Assembly (NCBI GenBank): GCA_025363455.1
Contig: JANYDW010000037.1
Location: forward strand, 23,657-87,656
Length of the DNA: 64,000 nucleotides
Reading direction: 5' to 3'
Source: Oleiharenicola sp.
GTDB taxonomy: Bacteria > Verrucomicrobiota > Verrucomicrobiia > Opitutales > Opitutaceae
The notes beneath the pieces were generated by a model. It saw only the letters and a list, made by a program, of their open reading frames with translations, was not told where the DNA came from and searched no databases. Positions 1 through 8,020 of this stretch are shown piece after piece; the first letter of the stretch is position 1, and the number at the start of each line of letters is the position of its first letter. The position numbers and the translations under genes were made by a program.

Positions 1-1116
1 GCCGGGGGCGAGCGTGCCGGCGGGGAGTTTCAGGATGTTAGCGGCCTTGCGCGTCAGCAGGTCGATGACCTGGCTGAGCTTGAATTTGTTCTGCTTCACC
101 AAGACATCCAGGCACACGGGCAGCGCGGTCTCGAGGCCGATGATACCGTTGGGGGCGTAGTCGAATTCCTTGTCCTTCTCCTCGGGGGCGTGCGGGGCGT
201 GGTCGGTGCCGATGCAGTCGAGCGTGCCGTCGCGCAGTCCGGCGATGATCGCCTTCCGGTCCGCCTCGGTGCGGAGGGGGGGATTCATCTTCAGGTTCGT
301 GTCGTAGGTCGCGAGGGCATCCTCGGTCAACGCGATGTGGTGCGGCGTGGCCTCGGCCGTGACGTTGATCTTGTCCCGCTTCGCCCGGCGCATGAGCTCA
401 ACCGAGTGGGCCGAGCTGATGTGCTGCATGTGGATGTGCGCGCCAGTGTATTTCGAAAGGATGATGTTGCGGGCGACGACGATGTCCTCGGCGGCATTGG
501 GCCAGCCCTGCAGGCCGAGGCGGGTGGAGACCACGCCTTCATTCATGACGGCCTTGTGGGTCATGGACTCGTCCTGGCAGTGGTCGAGGATGGTCAGGTC
601 GAACATCTTCGCATACTCGACTGCGCGGTGCATGAGCTCGTTGGACTGGACGCACAGCCCGTCGTCGGTGAGGGCGACAACCCCGGCTTTCTGGAGCGAG
701 CCGTGTGGGGCCAGTGACTGGCCCTTCATGCCGACGGTGATGCAGCCGGTGGCGTAGACGTGGACCGGGGCGGCGGCGGCCCGGGACTTGATGAGCTCAA
801 CTGTACCGGCGTTGTCCACGACGGGGGCGGTGTTGGGCATGCACACCACGGTGGTGAACCCGCCAGCGGCGGCGGCCTGCGAGCCGGTGAGGATGGTTTC
901 CTTGTGCGTCTGGCCGGGCTCGCGAAAATGTACGTGGATGTCGACGAGGCCGGGGCAAACGACGAGGCCCTTGGCATCGATGATCGAAGCGGACTTCTTC
1001 TGCGCTGGGGTCAGGGACTTGACGAATTTACCGTCCGCGATGAAGACGTCGCCGACCTTGTCCCGTTTGGAAGCAGGGTCGATGACGCGGCCGTTTTTGA
1101 TGATCAGGAAAGACAT
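1..1116 (-). CDS. pyrC: Dihydroorotase (3' part cut by window edge)
   Basis: Zinc amidohydrolase that cyclises N-carbamoyl-L-aspartate to dihydroorotate in de novo pyrimidine synthesis. The minus-strand reading frame starts at an ATG at 1116 and is open to the window edge, giving about 372 residues of a family usually around 420-430. Visible family marks are the metal-binding DIHVHFREPG near residue 60, the GLVDIHVH context, the histidine-rich HIHMQHISSAHS, and the DCIGTDHAPHAPEEK motif that marks class I dihydroorotases (PyrC/allantoinase group). It lies downstream of pyrR and pyrB in the same orientation, separated from pyrB by about 210 bases filled with a repeat. The extreme C-terminus is missing only because the window starts here. 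No Shine-Dalgarno sequence precedes the start. Confidence 0.93.
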   Translation of the reverse strand, partial: MSFLIIKNGRVIDPASKRDKVGDVFIADGKFVKSLTPAQKKSASIIDAKGLVVCPGLVDIHVHFREPGQTHKETILTGSQAAAAGGFTTVVCMPNTAPVVDNAGTVELIKSRAAAAPVHVYATGCITVGMKGQSLAPHGSLQKAGVVALTDDGLCVQSNELMHRAVEYAKMFDLTILDHCQDESMTHKAVMNEGVVSTRLGLQGWPNAAEDIVVARNIILSKYTGAHIHMQHISSAHSVELMRRAKRDKINVTAEATPHHIALTEDALATYDTNLKMNPPLRTEADRKAIIAGLRDGTLDCIGTDHAPHAPEEKDKEFDYAPNGIIGLETALPVCLDVLVKQNKFKLSQVIDLLTRKAANILKLPAGTLAPG

Positions 1117-1127
1117 GAGGAAATATT

Positions 1128-1295
1128 CCGCGGATTACGCGGATAGGCGCGGATGGGGAATAGTCTTTCTGTCATCCTGTGTGAAGTGAAGGATCCGGAA
1201 CGATGAGGGCTTGCGAATACGTTGATGGATTCTTCGTTGCACTCAGAATGACAAGTTAGGTGGAATTTATCCGTGTTCATCCGTGTAATCCGCGG
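1128..1295. repeat. Nested inverted repeats between pyrC and pyrB
   Basis: This is most of the 211-base pyrB-pyrC gap and no gene is visible in it. The outer arms are 1128-1154 (CCGCGGATTAC..., with GGAT units) and 1269-1295 (...GTGTAATCCGCGG), an imperfect 27-base inverted pair. Inside sits a second palindromic element, 1171-1253, that begins GTCATCCTG and ends CAGAATGAC; the same type recurs at 19064-19145 and partly at 53423. A transcript crossing from pyrB to pyrC would fold here, so it could dampen pyrC expression or protect the upstream message; that role is inferred. Confidence 0.75.
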
Positions 1296-1327
1296 TAAAA
1301 TTGTTTGGTGGCCAATTGAATTGAAAA

Positions 1328-2275
1328 TCACGCCACCGGGGTGAGTACGTGCTCGGGCTGGCCGCCGGCGCAGAGATAGAGGACCGCCATACGGACAGCG
1401 ATGCCGTTGGTCACCTGCTCGAGGATGACGCTGCGGGGGGAGTCGGCGATGTCGCTGTCGATCTCAACGCCGCGGTTGATGGGGCCCGGGTGCATGATGA
1501 TGGCGTCGGGCTTCACCCAGCTGGCGCGGGTGTAGTTGAGACCGAACATGCTGGTATATTCGCCGATCGAGGGAAAGTGGCTGACACCCTGGCGCTCGTG
1601 CTGGATGCGGAGGAGCATGACGACGTCGGCGTCGGCGAGGGCGGTGCGGAGGTTGTGCGAGACCTTTACGCCCATGGCTTCGAACCAGTGCGGCACGAGG
1701 GTGGAGGGGCCGACGATGGTGACGTCGGCGCCGAGCTTGGTGAGGGCGTGGATGTTGGAGCGGGCGACGCGGCTGAAGAGGATGTCGCCGAGGATGACAA
1801 CCTTACGGCCTTTCAGGTCGCCGAGCTTCTCGCGCATGGTGAAGACGTCGAGCAGCGCCTGGGTCGGATGCTCGTGGGCGCCGTCGCCGGCGTTGACGAC
1901 CGGGATGTTGAGGACCTTGCTGAGGTAGAGGGGTGAGCCGCTGGCGGAATGGCGCAGCACGATCATGTCGGCGTTGAGCGCCTGGATATTCTGCGCGGTG
2001 TCGCGGAGGGTTTCGCCCTTGGTCGCGCTGGAAGCGGCGGAGTCGAAGGAGATGACATCAGCGCTGAGGAGCTTGGCGGCCATCTCGAAGGAGATGCGCG
2101 TGCGCGTGCTGGGCTCGAGGAAGAGGTTGACGATGGTCTTGCCCCGCAGGGCGGGGACTTTTTTGACCTTGCGGTCAAGGATGCGGCGGAACGCGCCGGC
2201 GGTGGCGAGCACTTGTTCGATCTCGGCGCGCGTGAGTTCCTCAATGGTCAGGAGATGTTTACGATGCCAGGGCAC
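1328..2275 (-). CDS. pyrB: Aspartate carbamoyltransferase, catalytic chain
   Basis: Condenses carbamoyl phosphate with L-aspartate, the committed step of pyrimidine synthesis, in the cytosol. With a GTG start at 2275 the product is 315 residues, the usual length. The carbamoyl-phosphate loop EPSTRTRISFE lies near residues 48-58 and the HEHPTQALLD motif near 128-137; LLRIQHER and MHPGPINRGVE are further family signatures. The frame is open upstream to 2581, but that part only shadows pyrR, and the family start (WHRKHLLTIEEL) aligns with the GTG. The start overlaps the last 17 bases of pyrR, so translation is probably coupled. No pyrI regulatory chain is visible. Confidence 0.93.
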   Translation of the reverse strand: MPWHRKHLLTIEELTRAEIEQVLATAGAFRRILDRKVKKVPALRGKTIVNLFLEPSTRTRISFEMAAKLLSADVISFDSAASSATKGETLRDTAQNIQALNADMIVLRHSASGSPLYLSKVLNIPVVNAGDGAHEHPTQALLDVFTMREKLGDLKGRKVVILGDILFSRVARSNIHALTKLGADVTIVGPSTLVPHWFEAMGVKVSHNLRTALADADVVMLLRIQHERQGVSHFPSIGEYTSMFGLNYTRASWVKPDAIIMHPGPINRGVEIDSDIADSPRSVILEQVTNGIAVRMAVLYLCAGGQPEHVLTPVA

Positions 2276-2858
2276 GGGAAGAGATTTTGGATTTTCGATT
2301 CTCGATTTTCGATGGGGAACGGGCGGCGGCAGATTCGGTAATGATGGTATCGCGGGCCGGGTTCGCGGCGTCGAGGCGGACTTTGACTTTTTCCGTGTCA
2401 CCGGCAACGAGGGTGAGGCCGGTGTAGGTCGCAGCGACGGGCAGGAGGCGTCCGCCGCGGTCCACGAGAACCGCAAGTTCGACGCAGGCCGGGCGGCCAT
2501 GGTCGAAGAGCTCGTCGAGAGCGGCCTTGACGGTCCGGCCGGAGTGGAGGACGTCGTCGACGAGGATGACGGTCGCGCCATTGACGTCGAAAGGGATGAG
2601 GGTCGGGGTCTGTTCCTTCGGGATCGGGTTGCGGCCGATGTCGTCGCGGTGGAAAGAGATGTCGATCGTGCCGGCCGCGGGCTTGAGGCCGGCCCTTTTC
2701 AGGGCGCCGGTCAGGCGGGCGGCGAGGACGAGGCCGCCGTTGGCGATGCCGAGGAGCAGGAGGCGGGGGGTGCCGGCGTGGTGGCGAGCGATGCTGGAAG
2801 CAATGCGGTCGATCGCTTGTCCGATCGTCTTGGCGTCGTGCTTCGGGGATGTGGCCAC
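2259..2858 (-). CDS. pyrR: PyrR-type bifunctional regulator / uracil phosphoribosyltransferase
   Basis: Member of the type I phosphoribosyltransferase fold. PyrR proteins sense UMP and bind pyr mRNA leaders, and also convert uracil plus PRPP to UMP. The PRPP loop VILVDDVLHSGRT is near residue 100, preceded by DISFHRDDIGRNP, which is characteristic of PyrR. A GTG at 2858 gives 199 residues and places the first helix (AKTIGQAIDRIASSI) where Bacillus PyrR has it. The longer frame back to 2948 also begins with GTG but runs through a palindromic repeat, so I rejected it. The last 15 or so residues (KIENRKSKI...) are low complexity and look repeat-derived. It leads the pyrR-pyrB-pyrC cluster. Whether it attenuates RNA in this lineage is not shown by the sequence. 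Confidence 0.85.
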   Translation of the reverse strand: MATSPKHDAKTIGQAIDRIASSIARHHAGTPRLLLLGIANGGLVLAARLTGALKRAGLKPAAGTIDISFHRDDIGRNPIPKEQTPTLIPFDVNGATVILVDDVLHSGRTVKAALDELFDHGRPACVELAVLVDRGGRLLPVAATYTGLTLVAGDTEKVKVRLDAANPARDTIITESAAARSPSKIENRKSKISSRALAS

Positions 2859-2915
2859 GAGCCCAAGGTTGTGGGAGGTGCCGCCGTCCTCGTCCAGCGC
2901 AAAGGCGGTCAATGT

Positions 2916-2965
2916 GGAGGGCTCGCGTCTTGGCGAGCCACGGCCCACAGGGACGTGGGCCCTCC
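2916..2965. repeat. Twin-hairpin palindrome, GGAGGG/CCCTCC bounded
   Basis: Two adjacent hairpins, GGCTCGC...GCGAGCC and GGCCCAC...GTGGGCC, are enclosed by GGAGGG and CCCTCC. A close relative with the same architecture and a similar sequence lies at 30720-30767 just after the transketolase gene. It sits 14 bases past the histidine kinase stop and about 58 bases upstream of pyrR, so it is either a 3' stabiliser or attenuator, or a REP-like mobile repeat. Confidence 0.75.
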
Positions 2966-2979
2966 ATGGTTACGAGCCA

Positions 2980-4845
2980 CTACGGCACGGGCTGCAGCCA
3001 GCGGGCGAGGCAGGTCTGCAGCACATCGGTGCGGACGGGCTTGGCCAGGAAATCATCCATGCCGGCAGCGAGGCAGGCGGCGCGGTCCTCGGCGCGGGCG
3101 TTGGCGGTGAGCGCGACGATGGGCAACTCGCGTTCGCCGAGCATAAGCCGGGCGCGGCGGGTCGTCTCCAGTCCGTCGATACCGGGCAGCTGGCAGTCCA
3201 TCAGGACGAGATCCCAGTCCCCGGCCTGCAGGGCGTTGAGCGCGGACTGGCCGTCGGCCACGACCTGGTACTGCAGGCCGAGGCGCTGCAGCATCAGCGA
3301 GACAACGCGCTGGTTGATAAGGTCGTCCTCCACGACGAGGATGCGGGCGTTGAAATGGGTGGGCAGAGTATTGCTGATCGAGAAGGGCAGGGCGGTGTGG
3401 CGCTCCCGAGCCACCGGCAGGGACAGGGTGAACTCGAACAGCGAGCCCTCCCCGGGCGTGCTGATGGCCGCGATGCTCCCGCCCATACCTTGCACGAGCT
3501 TCTGGGAGATGGCGAGGCCCAGACCCGAACCGCCGTATTTGCGGCTCATCGAGCTGTCGGCCTGCTGGAAGGGCTCGAAGAGGCGGGACCGGGTCGACTC
3601 GTCCATGCCGATGCCGTGGTCGCGCACGCGCACGTCCAGCCGCACCTTGCCGGCTTTTTCCGTGCCGAGTATTTCCAGCCCGATGTCACCGTGTTCGGAG
3701 AATTTCACGGCGTTACCGACGAGGTTGAGGAGCACCTGGCGGAGGCGCATGGGGTCACCCATCACACGCAGACCGGCGCCGTCGTTGGACTTGAAGCGCA
3801 GCTCGAGCGACTTGGCGGCGGCGCGCGGCCGCATGAGCGCGAGGATTTCCTCCGCGACGATGGACGGGCGGAAGGGGATGGACTCGAAATCGAGCCGGCC
3901 GCTCTCGATTTTGGAGAAGTCCAGGATGTCATTGAGGATGCGAAGGAGCAAATCGGCGGACTTTGCGGCGGTTTCCACCTGTTCGCGCTGGGCCGGGGTG
4001 AGGGTGGCGGTGTTGAGCAGGTCGAGCATGCCGAGAATGCCGTTCATCGGGGTGCGGATCTCATGGCTCATGGTCGCAAGGAACTCGCTCTTGGCCAGGT
4101 TGGCCGACTCGGCGCGGTCCTTGGCGGCGCGGAGCTCAGCCTCGACCGCGCGCCGGTGGGCGACCTCGGCGCTGAGGCCGCGATTGAGCACGTCGGTCTG
4201 ACGCTGCTTCTCTTTCAGTTCCTCGGCCATGGCGGCGGATTCGTATCCGAGACGCAATGAGTCGCCGAGGCTGCGGTGGTAGCTGCGGGCCATGGCCATC
4301 AAGAAAGCGACATAGAAGATGGCGAGCACCCCCATGATGGTCTGGGCGAGAACTCCCGTCTGGAGCGAGCGCACGATCAGCGGGGCCAGACTGATCACTT
4401 GGAAACTCCAGCAAGCGGGCAGGATCGGGCCCAGCGAGCGGGTGGCGCCGGCTGTGATGCCCGCGATCACCAGAATGAGCAGCGAGAGCTCGAGGTCTCC
4501 CATGATCGGATAAAACACCCACGACGCGTAACCCCAGCCGAGACCGGTCAGGATCGCCCCGGCGGTGAATTGGTGTTCCCAGTGCTTGTGCTGGCCCGGG
4601 CCGCGGTCGGCCCGCCCGTACATGAAAATGGTGGTGCTGCGCCAAGCGACCAGTGCTCCCATGACGGCTAGCCACAGCCACGCCGAGGTGTGGCCATGCA
4701 CTTTCGCCACGACCCAAGTCAGGCCGGCGGCCGCCAGGAACGTCGTCGCCATCCCCGCCGGCAAATCATTGTAGCCCTGCCGCACCATCTCGGCTTCGGC
4801 GCGCAAGGCGCTTTCGGAGACGGGTGGTCGGTCCGGCGATTCCAT
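2980..4845 (-). CDS. Membrane hybrid histidine kinase with C-terminal receiver
   Basis: 621 residues from the ATG at 4845. The N-terminal half has about six hydrophobic segments between residues 32 and 187 with no recognised extracytoplasmic sensor domain, followed by a short coiled coil (about 205-255). The HisKA dimerisation domain carries phosphoacceptor H261 in SHEIRTPMNG. The HATPase_c domain shows the N box (LNLVGNAVKF, 373-382), DHGIGM (409-414) and GGSGLGLAI (438-446). A receiver domain (about 500-618) has the acidic pair D507-D508, phosphoacceptor D550 (VLMDCQLPG), T580 and K602, all intact. No separate response regulator or HPt gene is adjacent, so the output is elsewhere. The frame continues upstream to 5028, but that leader lacks family features and the ATG precedes the first membrane helix naturally. 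The signal sensed is unknown. Confidence 0.88.
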   Translation of the reverse strand: MESPDRPPVSESALRAEAEMVRQGYNDLPAGMATTFLAAAGLTWVVAKVHGHTSAWLWLAVMGALVAWRSTTIFMYGRADRGPGQHKHWEHQFTAGAILTGLGWGYASWVFYPIMGDLELSLLILVIAGITAGATRSLGPILPACWSFQVISLAPLIVRSLQTGVLAQTIMGVLAIFYVAFLMAMARSYHRSLGDSLRLGYESAAMAEELKEKQRQTDVLNRGLSAEVAHRRAVEAELRAAKDRAESANLAKSEFLATMSHEIRTPMNGILGMLDLLNTATLTPAQREQVETAAKSADLLLRILNDILDFSKIESGRLDFESIPFRPSIVAEEILALMRPRAAAKSLELRFKSNDGAGLRVMGDPMRLRQVLLNLVGNAVKFSEHGDIGLEILGTEKAGKVRLDVRVRDHGIGMDESTRSRLFEPFQQADSSMSRKYGGSGLGLAISQKLVQGMGGSIAAISTPGEGSLFEFTLSLPVARERHTALPFSISNTLPTHFNARILVVEDDLINQRVVSLMLQRLGLQYQVVADGQSALNALQAGDWDLVLMDCQLPGIDGLETTRRARLMLGERELPIVALTANARAEDRAACLAAGMDDFLAKPVRTDVLQTCLARWLQPVP

Positions 4846-5080
4846 TGTTTGCAGCCTACGAAACTGGCGGAGCGGGGAAAGCTTTATCCAGCCTCGGTTT
4901 AGGTGGGAGGCTATGGCGAGTCGGTTGCGGCACACATAGTATTTCTGCGCCAGCGGGGCCCTGCGCAATAACTTGCCCCTCATCGCCGCCTGATTCGGGG
5001 AGAGCTCCGCACAGAGGAGTGGCCGCATGGAATTAAACCTTGCGCAGGAGGCTTCGACTTGTTCACTCCTGCCCCTCTGT

Positions 5081-5157
5081 GGACCTTTAGCTCAGTTGGT
5101 TAGAGCGTTTCGTTGACATCGAAAAGGTCACTGGTTCGAGTCCAGTAAGGTCCACCA
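5081..5157 (+). tRNA. tRNA-Val (anticodon GAC)
   Basis: The 77-base sequence folds as a cloverleaf. The acceptor arms are GGACCTT and AAGGTCC, followed by an encoded CCA at 5155-5157. The D arm is GCTC...GAGC. The anticodon stem TTTCG/CGAAA encloses the loop TTGACAT (anticodon GAC), and the T arm is ACTGG TTCGAGT CCAGT. It reads GUC and GUU valine codons. It stands alone between the divergent histidine kinase and recN. Small reading frames antisense to it are not genes. Confidence 0.96.
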
Positions 5158-5300
5158 TCTTCCTCAGAAATACCGTGCTGCGTGCAGGTTAAATTCTTGA
5201 GCAACCACGTGTTCGTTGTACCGGGAAAGCTGTCAGGAGTCTCCGATCCCGGGCAACACGCCGCTTGAAACCGGGCCGGTTTCCTTGCCATATCGGCACC

Positions 5301-6968
5301 ATGCTCCAGTCGCTCCGCATCCGCAATCTCGCGCTCCTCGACGGGGTGGAACTGGACTTCGAGAGTGGCTTCACGGCGGTGACGGGTGAGACCGGGGCGG
5401 GGAAGAGTATCCTGCTCGGCGCGCTCTCGTTGCTGGCGGGTGCCCGGGCCGACAAGACCATCATCCGGCAGGGCGCCGACGCCTGCGAAGTTGAAGCCGC
5501 GCTGTTTTTCGCCGACACCCGCCGGCTCGACATGGTACTGGCCAACCTAAACCTGCCGGCCTGTGACGACGGCGTGCTGATCATCAAGCGCAACCTGCCG
5601 CGCGAGAAGGCCCCGAAGCTCTCGGTCAACGGCGGCCTCGCCACGCTTTCAGCCCTGCAGGAACTTGGTGCGCAATGGATCGACTTCCATGGGCCCGGCG
5701 AGCCGCGTCGGCTGCTCAAGGAAAATGGCCAGCGCGAACTCCTCGACCTTTTCGCCCGCAACAGCGGCATACTGGAGCAATACCAAGCCCTTTACGGCCA
5801 GTGGCGCGACCTTATCGCGGAACGCGACCGGTTGGCCGGTGCCGACAAGCTTTCGGCCGACCAGATCGAGTTTCTCCAGCTCCAGCTCGCGAAGATCGAG
5901 GCCCTCGACTTGACCGAGGAGGCGATTGCCACGCTCGAGCGCGATTTCCAGCGCCAGCAAAGCGCGCAGGAGATCATGCAGCTTGCCGCGCGTCTCAGCC
6001 ACGGCCTCAGCGGAGAGGAGGGTCTGCTCGGCCGGCTGGCGCTCCTGTTGCGCGAGGCCCGGCAGCTCGAGGCCTTCGATGCCACGAGCAAACCCCTGGC
6101 CGACCGGCTGCAATCGAGCGCGGTTGAGCTGGGCGATCTGGACGGGGAATTTTCCACGCTGGCCACGTCCCTGAATTTCGACCCTGAGCAGGCCGGGGAG
6201 TTGCAAGGCAAGATGAATTCCTGGCTCGAGCTGAAGCGGAAGCACGGGGCCAAGGTTGAGGCCGTGGTCGCGGCGCGCGACGAGATGCGGCGCAAGCTCG
6301 AGCTGCAGGGCGATGTTGAGGGCTCGCTTACCCGGCTGGAGAAACAGATCTCCACGGCCGAGAAGGCCGCGCGCAAGGCGGCAGCGGAACTCCGCGCCAC
6401 GCGCGACAAGGCAGCCCAGCAACTTTCGCGGGTCGCCGGGAAGGTGATCGTGCAACTTGGGTTCAAGAAGGCGGATTTCCGCGTGGCACTCACGCCGGTG
6501 GGCGAACTCGGCCCGCAGGGCGACAGCGGGGTCGAGTTCCTGTTCTCGCCCAACGTCGGCGAGGCGCCGCTGCCGCTGCACCGCATCGCCTCGAGCGGCG
6601 AGCTCGCCCGCGTGATGCTGGCGCTCAAGGCCGTGCTGGCCGAGATCGACGACGTGCCGCTGCTGGTGTTCGATGAGGTGGATGCCAACGTCGGTGGCGA
6701 GATTGGCCGGATCGTTGGTGAGAAGATGGCGGACATCGCCGAGCGGCACCAGGTCTTGTGCGTGACCCACCTGCCGCAGGTGGCGGCGCAGGCCGCGAAC
6801 CACCTGGTCGTGACCAAGGACCAGACTGGCGCCCGTGCGTCGGTCAGCATCGAGCCGATCCACGACAGCCGGAAGACGCGCGTCGGCGAGCTGGCGCGCA
6901 TGCTGGGCGACCGCAGCGCGAAGAGTGCGCTGGCGCACGCTGAGGAGTTGCTTCGGGGCGCAAACTGA
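5301..6968 (+). CDS. recN: DNA repair protein RecN
   Basis: SMC-like ATPase acting in recombinational double-strand break repair. 555 residues from the ATG at 5301, the normal family length; 12 upstream codons in frame lack similarity. The Walker A motif GETGAGKS is at residues 29-36 in the typical RecN N-terminus (MLQSLRIRNLALLD). A long charged helical middle forms the coiled coil. The C-terminal half holds the ABC signature SSGELARVMLALK and the Walker B region LLVFDEVDANVGG, followed by the H-loop segment CVTHLPQVAA. The gene ends 14 bases before the Hyi-like gene, which may be cotranscribed. No LexA-type operator was recognised upstream. Confidence 0.95.
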   Translation: MLQSLRIRNLALLDGVELDFESGFTAVTGETGAGKSILLGALSLLAGARADKTIIRQGADACEVEAALFFADTRRLDMVLANLNLPACDDGVLIIKRNLPREKAPKLSVNGGLATLSALQELGAQWIDFHGPGEPRRLLKENGQRELLDLFARNSGILEQYQALYGQWRDLIAERDRLAGADKLSADQIEFLQLQLAKIEALDLTEEAIATLERDFQRQQSAQEIMQLAARLSHGLSGEEGLLGRLALLLREARQLEAFDATSKPLADRLQSSAVELGDLDGEFSTLATSLNFDPEQAGELQGKMNSWLELKRKHGAKVEAVVAARDEMRRKLELQGDVEGSLTRLEKQISTAEKAARKAAAELRATRDKAAQQLSRVAGKVIVQLGFKKADFRVALTPVGELGPQGDSGVEFLFSPNVGEAPLPLHRIASSGELARVMLALKAVLAEIDDVPLLVFDEVDANVGGEIGRIVGEKMADIAERHQVLCVTHLPQVAAQAANHLVVTKDQTGARASVSIEPIHDSRKTRVGELARMLGDRSAKSALAHAEELLRGAN

Positions 6969-6982
6969 TTTTTGCTGGTGTC

Positions 6983-7885
6983 ATGAAACACCCCATTTCA
7001 CGCCGCACGGCGCTCAAAAACCTCGGCGTCGGCACTGCCCTCGCCACCACCATGGGTCTGATCAATTCCTCCGCCGCCGAGGAGAAAATCCGCGAGCGGA
7101 AGGGTCGCGTGAAACAGTCGGTTTGCCAGTGGTGCTTCAACAAGATGCCCCTCGAGGACCTTTGCGCGGCCGCGGCGGGGATGGGCCTGAAGTCGGTGGA
7201 GCTGCTCCAACCGAAGGATTTTCCCACGCTCAAGAAGCACGGGCTCATTTGCGCGATGGTCAGCAACCCCACGGCCAAGGTGGGCGCGGTGTCGGTCGGC
7301 CCCATCCCAAAATCCTGGAACCGGCTCGAGTATCATGACGCGCTGGTGCCTGCCTACGAGGGTCACCTCACGGCAACCGCAGAGGCGGGTTTTCCCAACT
7401 TGATCTGTTTCTCCGGCAACCGGGACGGCATGAGCGATGCCCAGGGCCTGGACAATTGCGCCGTGGGTCTCAAACGCATCATGCCGCTGGCCGAGAAACT
7501 CGGCGTCACGGTCTGCATGGAACTGCTTAACAGCCGGGTGAACCACAAGGACTACATGTGCGATCGCACGGAGTGGGGCGTCGAGCTGTGCAAGCGCGTC
7601 GGCTCGGACCGCTTCAAGCTGCTCTACGACATCTACCACATGCAGATCATGGAGGGCGACGTCATCGCGACCATCCAGCGCCATCACCAGTACATCGCCC
7701 ACTACCATACGGCCGGGGTTCCCGGCCGACATGAGCTGGACGAGAATCAGGAGCTATTTTACCCGGCGATCATGCGGGCGATCATGGACACCGGCTACCA
7801 GGGCTACCTGGGGCAGGAGTTCGTCCCCGCCGGCAAAGATGCCATCGCGGCCCTGCGCGCCGGGGTCGAGATTTGCGACGTGTGA
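6983..7885 (+). CDS. Tat-exported hydroxypyruvate isomerase-like TIM-barrel protein
   Basis: 300 residues. The N-terminus MKHPISRRTALKNLG is a twin-arginine signal, with the cleavage region near SSAAEE (about 29-34). The body belongs to the sugar phosphate isomerase/epimerase-like (AP_endonuc_2) TIM-barrel superfamily, closest in style to hydroxypyruvate isomerase Hyi: VCMELLNSRVNHKDYMC, KLLYDIYHMQIMEGD and the late glutamate in GYLGQEFVP are the metal and substrate positions of that group. Known Hyi proteins are cytosolic; exported versions are frequent in Verrucomicrobia and Planctomycetes and their substrate is generally unproven. It follows recN by 14 bases and precedes another secreted protein (ThuA-like), which suggests a periplasmic carbohydrate role. 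The exact reaction is not established. Confidence 0.8.
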   Translation: MKHPISRRTALKNLGVGTALATTMGLINSSAAEEKIRERKGRVKQSVCQWCFNKMPLEDLCAAAAGMGLKSVELLQPKDFPTLKKHGLICAMVSNPTAKVGAVSVGPIPKSWNRLEYHDALVPAYEGHLTATAEAGFPNLICFSGNRDGMSDAQGLDNCAVGLKRIMPLAEKLGVTVCMELLNSRVNHKDYMCDRTEWGVELCKRVGSDRFKLLYDIYHMQIMEGDVIATIQRHHQYIAHYHTAGVPGRHELDENQELFYPAIMRAIMDTGYQGYLGQEFVPAGKDAIAALRAGVEICDV

Positions 7886-7897
7886 GGGTGGGTTGAA

Positions 7898-7964
7898 TGT
7901 AGGGCAGGATCTCCGAATCCCGTCTCGTTGAAGCCACGGCGGGGTTCGGAGACCCCGCCCTACA
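7898..7964. repeat. GTAGG...CCTAC palindromic element
   Basis: Long inverted repeat starting TGTAGGGCAGGATCTCCGAA and ending with its near complement TTCGGAGACCCCGCCCTACA, with a loop of about 27 bases. The left arm closely resembles the sequence at 60648-60673 (TGTAGGACAGGATTTCTGAT), so both belong to one family. It fills most of the 135-base gap between the Hyi-like and ThuA-like genes. Confidence 0.8.
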
Positions 7965-8020
7965 GCACGCAGCTGACTCGCGGATTGCATACCGGGACCA
8001 TCTGGCTTTAGTGGTCGGCG

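Noticed and set aside
2527..4260. 577-codon plus-strand frame over pyrR and the histidine kinase
   Set aside because: Shadow of two well-supported minus-strand genes.
4846..5028. N-terminal extension of the histidine kinase
   Set aside because: No family likeness, and the ATG at 4845 sits naturally before the first membrane helix.
5100..5291. Small minus-strand frame overlapping tRNA-Val
   Set aside because: It reads antisense through the tRNA, a common false gene call.
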